This document shows positions 57,743 through 64,000 of a DNA stretch of 64,000 nt, one piece after another; within the stretch, counting starts at the first letter, position 1, and each line of letters starts with the position of its first letter. This DNA comes from Chamaecyparis obtusa. Lineage: Eukaryota > Streptophyta > Pinopsida > Cupressales > Cupressaceae. Location of the stretch: positions 248,001 through 312,000 of the forward strand of contig BSBK01006436.1 of the NCBI GenBank assembly GCA_027943335.1, given 5' to 3'. The position numbers and the translations under genes are program-made. The notes below the pieces were generated by a model, which searched no databases, was not told where the DNA came from, and worked only from the letters and a program-made list of their open reading frames with translations.

Positions 57743-58925
57743 TGTAATACCCCAAAAATGGGCTATAAGTTCATTAACTTCCTATATCAACACATCGAAC
57801 GAAATCAACATTGAAGTCCTAACCTAAGGCACATCTGAACATCATCGAATCCTAATTGATTATCTCAAATTTTGCATTGGGGAATATTCCTAGTAATATT
57901 CCTAATTATCCTAATTATCTTTAATTTAATAGTTATTTGGCGATAAATCCTATTTATCCTAAAGTTTGATTAATTGAATATTCTCAATATTTAATTAATT
58001 AGATTTAATACTACCACTTAATTATTTAATTATATTTATTCCTAAATTATATTATTTAAATTTGACAATAAATCAAAATTCCTATCATTAATTGATTAAA
58101 TTCTTATTTAATTAATTAAAGAAAGTTGTCATATTTAATGATATAGTTTTTGGAATAAAAGTTTGATTTAATAATATTTTAACCCATAAATCAATTGTTT
58201 TATTTTTAAAATTAGTTAAGTTGGAAATAAATCACTTTATTTATTTATTTAATTCATAAATATTATGCACATTCAAAAAGTAGTTAAACTTGAAATCAGA
58301 AAATCAATTCAAGTTGTTTTAAAAATAAACTCAACTCTAAATTGAGTTAAAAAGCTATTTTTGCATGCTTTTGCATGATTTTGTGAATTAACTATCTTTT
58401 ATTCTTTGATAACTCAAAAATCAACTTGAGTTTATCTAAGTGATTTATGGCTTTTTCCATGCACCTCCAAAGCCTTGGATTTCTATAAAACCAAGGCTCG
58501 GCTCTTCACAAATCATCTCATAATTTTGCAAACATATGCTGGTGAATTGACATCTGAAGAATTGAAGCTTCTTTGCAAATCAACAACTTTTGTGAGATCA
58601 TTCATATTTAGCATATCATTGTAGCTTATTTTGCATATCAATTTTTCATCTAGAATAGATTTCATATTATTGCATAGAAAAACCAAAATTATAGATTAAT
58701 TTGCATTCATCTCATATCTAGATTTTGCATTCAAATCCTTCGTTTAGGTGTCGTCAAGGTCACTGATCTCGGTCTAATCTGAGAATACATACTCGCATCT
58801 ACTAGAAGGTAGTAAATCACCTGGTTAGTTTAGTTTCAATTATTTGCACGATTTTGATTTTTTCTAACCTCTAATGTTTTACTGAAGTGTTGTGTCTACA
58901 GACAGGTACAAAATTCACACACACA
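57743..58925 (+). repeat. Element C 3' LTR
   Basis: 1183 bp, TGTAATACCCC to a CA repeat, then TSD ctaag (58926-58930). TATAAAA at 58484-58490. Confidence 0.94.
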
Positions 58926-58930
58926 CTAAG

Positions 58931-60706
58931 TAGATATTTCAATGGGTCAATTTTGGCGATGAGCCTTATCTTGTGAGCTAGCATATAATGGCATAATTTT
59001 TGGGAAGCAAAAACCATAGCCAGGCATGCCCTTTCCATAAATGTATAATTTAGCTCGTATTTGACTAAGGTTCTACTTATGTAGTAAATTGCCTTTTCTT
59101 TTCCTATTTCATCCTCTTGTGCTAAAAGTGCCCCCAATGAATTCTCCATTGTTGAAAGATATAGGATCAAGGGCTTGCCTCTAATAGGTGGCATCAAGAT
59201 TGGTGGATTCATGAGATATTTCTTCAATAGATTAAAGGCCTCTTCACATTTTTTATCCCATTTGAAAATTGTGTCTTTATGCAACAGTTGGTTGAAATTG
59301 TGACATTTTTCAACTAATTGGGAGATAAATCTCCTAATGGATTGGATCCTTCCTTGTAAAGATCTCATCTGACTAATGTTTTTAGGTGCTTCCATTTCCA
59401 TAATAGCCTTCACTTTAGCGGGATCCACCTCTATCTCTTTTGCAGATACTATATAGCCTAGTAGCTTGCCGGATTGGACTCCAAATGCACATTTCTTTGG
59501 GTTAAGTCTTACTTTGAATTCTTCTAGCCTTTCAAAAAATTTCTCCAAAATTGGAAGGTTCTCTTTTCTTGAGTGTGATTTAGCTAATATGTCATCCACA
59601 TAATCCTCCATGAACTTATGCATCATATCATGAAATATTGTAGTCATTGCTCTTTGATAGGTCGCTCCTGCATTCTTTAACCCAAATGGCATGACATTCC
59701 AACAAAAAGTACCCCATGCACATGTAAAGGTGGTCTTATCTTGGTCTTCTAATGCTATCTTGATCTAATTATATCCACTAAATCCATCCATGAGTGAGAA
59801 CATAGATTGTCCTGTTGTTAAGTCTATAATGGCATCAATGCTTGGAAGTGGAAAATCGTCCTTAGGACATGCCAAGTTTAAGTCTCTAAAGTCTATGCAG
59901 ATTCTGATGGATTTGTTTGCTTTCGACATGGGCACTATATTTGAGATCCATTATGCATAATCATTGGCCCTTATAAATCCCACCTTCAATAGTTTTTCTA
60001 ACTCCACTTTGACAAGTAGTGCTATATGAGGATGCATCTTCCTTAGCTTTTGCTTAACAGGTTTGACTCCTTCCTTGATATTTAGATGATGCATTATCAA
60101 ATTTGGGTCTAAACCTAACATATCATCATAAGACCATGAAAATTTAACTTTTCTTTCCTTAAATAACTTGATGAATTCTATTCTTTCTTCACTGGATAGT
60201 GATGCTACTAGGTGGATTATCTTCAGCTCTATTTCTGACCCAATATTTATCTTTTCTATTGGTTCAATTAAAATTAGAGATCTTTCTTCATAATTTTTTG
60301 GTAGATCATCCAAACTCCCTTCCTTAGGTGCCTCAATTTGGTTTTCACCTTTGGAAACATCCTTTATTTCTTTATTATTTTTTTCTTGATCTAATGTTGC
60401 CACAACGTGGTTTTCAACACTTGATTTTTTTCCTTTTCTATTTTTTTCATTTTTTTCATTTTTTCTCAGATTGAAATTTTGGATGCTCCCTTTGATCATT
60501 TCTTCTTGATATTCTCTGATAGAAGAAAGTTCAACCGCATTAAGGTATTGGGACACCATGTTGTCATTTAATAAAATTGGCAAGGTAGTTGGTTCAATGG
60601 CATTCCATTCAATTAAGTCTAGGCGGATGAGAGTTAATGGGTCAACACTTGGGTTTGTTTCAATTGGGTTTAGGGTGTATATCTCATTATTATAAGGTTC
60701 ATACAT
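58931..60706 (-). pseudogene. Reverse transcriptase and Ty3-type RNase H (N-terminal part) of D
   Basis: Minus strand: MLGLDPNLIMHHLNIKEGV, KPVKQKLRKMHP, TAA at 59953-59951, then ACPKDDFPLPSID, FSLMDGFSGYN followed by a TAG (usual Gln), MPFGLKNAGATYQRA and MEDYVDD (YVDD at 59602-59591). RNase H part: FKWDKKCEEAFNLLKKYL and KAIYYISRTLVKYE, reaching DPLKYLLS at 58931 where C is inserted. Frame is kept through this part. Confidence 0.92.
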
Positions 60707-61213
60707 TGTATCTTGAAAATCTCAAACATGGGCTTCCTCTAAATGTTCTAAAGAAGAAGGATCAAAATCCCCCTCACTAGACTCCTCTTGGGTTCCTGTT
60801 GGTTTAAAATCATGTGGATTAAACCTAACATGTGATTCTTCCATAGTAGGTCTCCAGGAAGGAATGTATGGTTCACCTACCCATTGATTTATCTCTATTT
60901 CTATGCTTGGCACATCATTTAGGATCACTTGACTAGAACTAGATGCTTGATTTGAAGCTGATTCTGTTATTGGTCCTTTATTTTTGGTAGAAGCATAGGT
61001 ATGAATGACATCAATACAATTATCTTAACATGAATCATCTGATAGGGTCTCCCATTCCCATTCATTAGAATCCTCATCACTATGAGATTCTAATTGTAAT
61101 ATTTGATCATATAGCTTGGGGTAATGTTTTTGAGTGTATCCTTCTTCAAGATACCCTAATCTTGCTTTCTCTTTGGAATCTCGCCATGTTGATTCTATGG
61201 GTTCAATGAACCC
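60707..61213 (-). pseudogene. Linker of D pol
   Basis: Acidic, low-complexity minus-strand sequence (SSEGDFDPSSLEHLEEAHV at 60790-60725) with stops, at the place of the acidic linker of B and C. Confidence 0.6.
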
Positions 61214-62508
61214 TTAATTATTTTTGCCCAAAGGTCCTTGACCTTTGTATCCCATCTTTTGCATGATAGAAAACCCTTTCCCATATTGATGTGTGGGGAT
61301 GGTTATATTTTGGATATGTTTGACGTGGGCACTTGACTCTTCATCTTTGTATAACCAATTTAGGATTTCATTGTCTTCTTCATCCATGGTGGATGATGTA
61401 CTTTCCCTCAAAAAGTTATCATTATATCTATGAGGTAGATTTGGAGGTTTTCCAAAGGACTTGGGTGATAAAGGTAGGTCCATCATAGATAAGCAGTATT
61501 CGCCTACTCCCTTTTGCTTGATCTTACATTGCTTATCAAAAAATTTCATCATTTGGTCCATCTTTTGATAATGGACCTCTTTAGTGTGCACTTGGATAGC
61601 TTTGGTAGGGTCTTCTTTTGGTTCTTTAATAATTTTATCCTCATTAACATTCTCTTTTCCTTTAGTCGATGTAGTTTGGTTAATGAGTTTTGGTGTGTCT
61701 TCAATAACAACTTCTTCTTCTATATTTTCTTTTCCTTTTAACAAAGGGATGTCCTTGGAACTTTGACCTTGCTCCATTCGATTAGGTATAGACCCTTTAG
61801 CATTGTGTGGAACCAAGGAGTCATTGATAAGCTTGACATTATTACAATATTGAAATGGGTTCAAATCCCCACTTATCATTATCGCTTGCCCTAGATATGG
61901 GAACTTTAGGCATTGGTGATAAGTTGAAGGAACGGCTTGCATTTCATGGATCCATGGCCTTCCTAAAAAAATATTGTAAGTCAACTTTAGGTCCAATACT
62001 TGACATATGGTCTCTTTTTGCATGGGACCAACTCTTATGGGTAGCACTATGACTCCTTTTGAGGCTCTTTCTTCATCATCGTAGGCTTTTATGGTGATCT
62101 TTTCTTAGGGTCAATAGCCTCCTCAGAAAATCCTAGGGCTTTCACCAAGTTAAGGGTACAAATGTTTAGGTTGGCTCCTCCATCTATAAGGACTCTCTTC
62201 ACCCTATGCTTATGGATCAACACTTCTATATGTAACGGCAAATTTTGCAGATGATTAAGGGACATGTCATCTTGTTCGAAAAATGATAGGCAATGGGGTG
62301 TGATTAGGTGCCCTACCATATTTTGGAATTTTTCTACCTCCAAATTTAGAATCATATTTGTTTCCAACAAGGCTTTCTCCAAGATATCCTTATGAATTGG
62401 TGATAATTTGAGCAGCTCAAGAATAGAGATTTGAGCGGGAGTTCTTTGTAATTGATCAACCAAGTTATATTGTTTTGATGATGATGTTGAAGCTTGGTTT
62501 GATATCAC
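61214..62508 (-). pseudogene. Protease and G-patch of D
   Basis: Minus strand: NLVDQLQRTPAQISILELL, then VLIDGGANLNICTLNLV (DGG protease loop), a frameshift near 62090-62050, VLPIRVGPMQKETICQ, YNIFLGRPWIHEMQA, a Lys/Glu-rich spacer (KGKENIEEEVVIEDTP) and the G-patch FSIMQKMGYKGQGPLGKNN at the end (61265-61214). The order protease then G-patch then RT is shared with C. Confidence 0.88.
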
Positions 62509-62568
62509 AACTTTTGGAGTGTTGGTAGGTAGGATAATTTTTTATGCTTGCCCCCTAGTGACAACATT

Positions 62569-64000
62569 TTATGATACTTCCCTTGACTTATCTTTCACTA
62601 TGATAACATTTATGGTTTGATCCTCTTCTCTTATAGTATTTATCGTGTTATCATAGGTATGAGAAAAATTCACTTTCTCATTGCCCTTTTTTTTATTTTG
62701 ATTAGCATTTGATGAATCACCTTTTTCATGATTCAAAAAGGGGTTTTTGAAGGCCATGTGATCGCCATTATTTTGAGGCCCTTCAATTTGAATGGTTCCC
62801 TTGTCAATTAAATCTTGCACCAAGTGTTTTAACCTCATGCATTCATTTTTTGGGTGACCTCTATTTCGATGATATTCACAATGATGGGCCTCATTCCACC
62901 AATAAGGCTTAACTTCAGGTTCATAATCTTTCATATCTAGTAATGTGATGACATTATTAGTAACCAAGGTCCTTAATACATTCTCCAAAGGTTCACCCAA
63001 GTAGGTGAATTTCTTTTTATTATAATTGGAGTAGGAAGATTTTGATTTGTCCCCTTTAGCATTATTGTTGGAAGTGTTGGAATTTGTATTGGAATTATTG
63101 GAATTATATGGAGCTTTGTTTGATTGATTAACATTATTTGAAGAATTAGCTCCATATGGTAGAATAAAAGGGGTTGATTTCAAGTTGTGGGCCTCCACAA
63201 CTCCATCATTCACAAGGTTTTTGTTATTATTCTTAGTCCATGATTTAGATTTATCATTATTGTTGTTGGACCCTTGATTATTGAAATACTTAGGCACATA
63301 ATTATTTTTATTGTTGTTATTATTGTTGTTGTTGTTGTTGTTGTATTTTTTATCTTTAAATAATTTGATTTCACCTCTCTTGACCAAAACATCTTCAATC
63401 TTGATCCCATTTTCGATGATTTTTTCAAATGTTGGGGGACATTGAAGTTGTAATCTATAATTCATTTATGTGGTCAAATTGTTAGTGAAGATCTCCATCT
63501 TCTCTTTCTCAGGGAAACTTCATGGATACCTTGTGAAAATGGTCCTCCACCTTTGTAGGAATACTAAGAAGGACTCTCCATCTTTCTATTTTGTATCACA
63601 CAACTTGAGCATTGCAATTTCATGCTCAATGTTATAAGAGTAATGGGTTACAAACTTGGAGGCTAGCTCTTCAAAGGTCTTTATTCCTGGGGTTAGTTTT
63701 GAAAACCACTCCATTGTGGGACCTCCTAAGCTTCTAGGAAAGAGTCTCATTAGATATGTATCATTGTGCATGAACTCTATGCTTAGGGCACAAAACTCTC
63801 TCAAATGATCCTATGGGTCTGTTTTACCCATGTACTTATCATATTTAGGAAAAATGGTATTGAAAGGGAAAGATACCATAGCTAAGCTTTTGTCGAAAGG
63901 GAAAGGACACAAAGCTTCAATGGAAAAGGCCTTAGGTTCAGCTGCCTTCTTCATGGTATCAATTTTTTCTTGGAAGGACTTGATCTGCCTATTCATAACA
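62569..64000 (-). pseudogene. Gag of D, N-terminus outside window
   Basis: Minus strand: ALCPFPFDKSLAMVSFPF, FPKYDKYMGKTDP, MRLFPRSLGGPTMEWFSK, FEELASKFVTHYSYNIEHE, then an Asn-rich stretch coded by a (GTT)n-type tract (63305-63360) and the knuckle CEYHRNRGHPKNEC (CX2HX4HX4C, about 62882-62841). Stops lie between 63810 and 63466. Same gag family as B and C. Confidence 0.88.
63305..63360 (-). repeat. Trinucleotide tract coding poly-Asn in D gag
   Basis: An ATT/GTT run on the plus strand, read on the minus strand as AAT/AAC codons. Confidence 0.8.

Larger units (their letters stand above)
39147..58925 (+). mobile_element. Ty3/gypsy Tat-lineage retrotransposon C, with two nested insertions
   Basis: LTRs are 39147-40340 and 57743-58925, with TSD ctaag at 39142-39146 and 58926-58930. 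It spans 19.8 kb, about 14.4 kb without F and E. It is the same family as B, with LTRs lacking the 195-bp duplication. Gag and pol lie in one frame. It sits inside the RNase H of D in opposite orientation. LTRs differ by a few percent by eye. Confidence 0.95.
31081..64000 (-). mobile_element. Ty3/gypsy Tat-lineage retrotransposon D, 5' end outside window
   Basis: On the minus strand it runs gag (64000-62569), protease, G-patch, RT, RNase H, [C inserted], second RNase H, integrase (to 37198), a 5.2-kb 3' region holding an antisense plant mobile domain ORF, a purine tract, and the 3' LTR (31965-31081). The reading passes from 58931 to 39141 with frame kept once C and one ctaag copy are removed. 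It inserted into the 3' LTR of G. At least two frameshifts and many stops are present. The left boundary may be off by two bases. Confidence 0.9.

Overview
The window is plant nuclear repeat DNA. It consists of LTR retrotransposons nested inside one another, and I see no host gene, tRNA, rRNA or CRISPR array. A large-genome seed plant is implied by TG...CA LTRs with 5-bp target duplications, initiator-Met primer sites on the Ty1/copia elements, Ty3/gypsy elements with two RNase H domains (Tat-lineage layout), and a plant mobile domain ORF. The species cannot be told from the sequence. Letters below (O, S, A, B, G, D, C, E, F) are my own labels.

Layout. The outermost layer is O, a decayed Ty3/gypsy on the minus strand (25012-22443, continued at 243-1). 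A minus-strand solo copia LTR, S, split O's RNase H (244-22437, TSD ccatc). S was later split twice: by the young copia element A (528-7656, TSD agacc) and by the 13.9-kb Tat element B (8196-22143, TSD acttc). O was also hit at 25018 by copia element G (TSD cttgg). G's 3' LTR is cut at 31080 by D, a minus-strand Tat element that runs off the right edge. D's RNase H is cut by Tat element C (39147-58925, TSD ctaag). C holds two non-coding TG...CA insertions: F (42442-45090) and E (51270-53941, TSD ctatc). The deepest chain is therefore O > G > D > C > E or F.

Coding content. A and G carry the copia order gag-PR-IN-RT-RNase H in a single ORF. B, C and D carry gag with a CX2HX4HX4C knuckle, a DGGA-type protease (deleted in B), a G-patch, RT with YVDD, a Ty3-type RNase H, a second archaeal-type RNase H and an integrase. 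All polyproteins are broken. A, G and C keep one unshifted frame over 4.2, 4.1 and 7.4 kb, interrupted only by stops, and TAG is the commonest stop. The three Tat integrases have each lost a different catalytic acid.

Notable items. D carries, antisense to its own gag-pol, a 575-codon plant mobile domain ORF (33560-35284, plus strand) with 26 in-frame stops and no frameshift. Several non-coding repeat systems stand out: palindromic ACCGAGT..ACTCGGT units every 38 bp in A's LTRs, TTGTCGTATGAG clusters in the B and C leaders, GTCGCATGATCGC hairpins in E and F, and a triplicated motif just after pol in the Tat elements. All readings were made by eye; boundaries given without a TSD or LTR junction are approximate.
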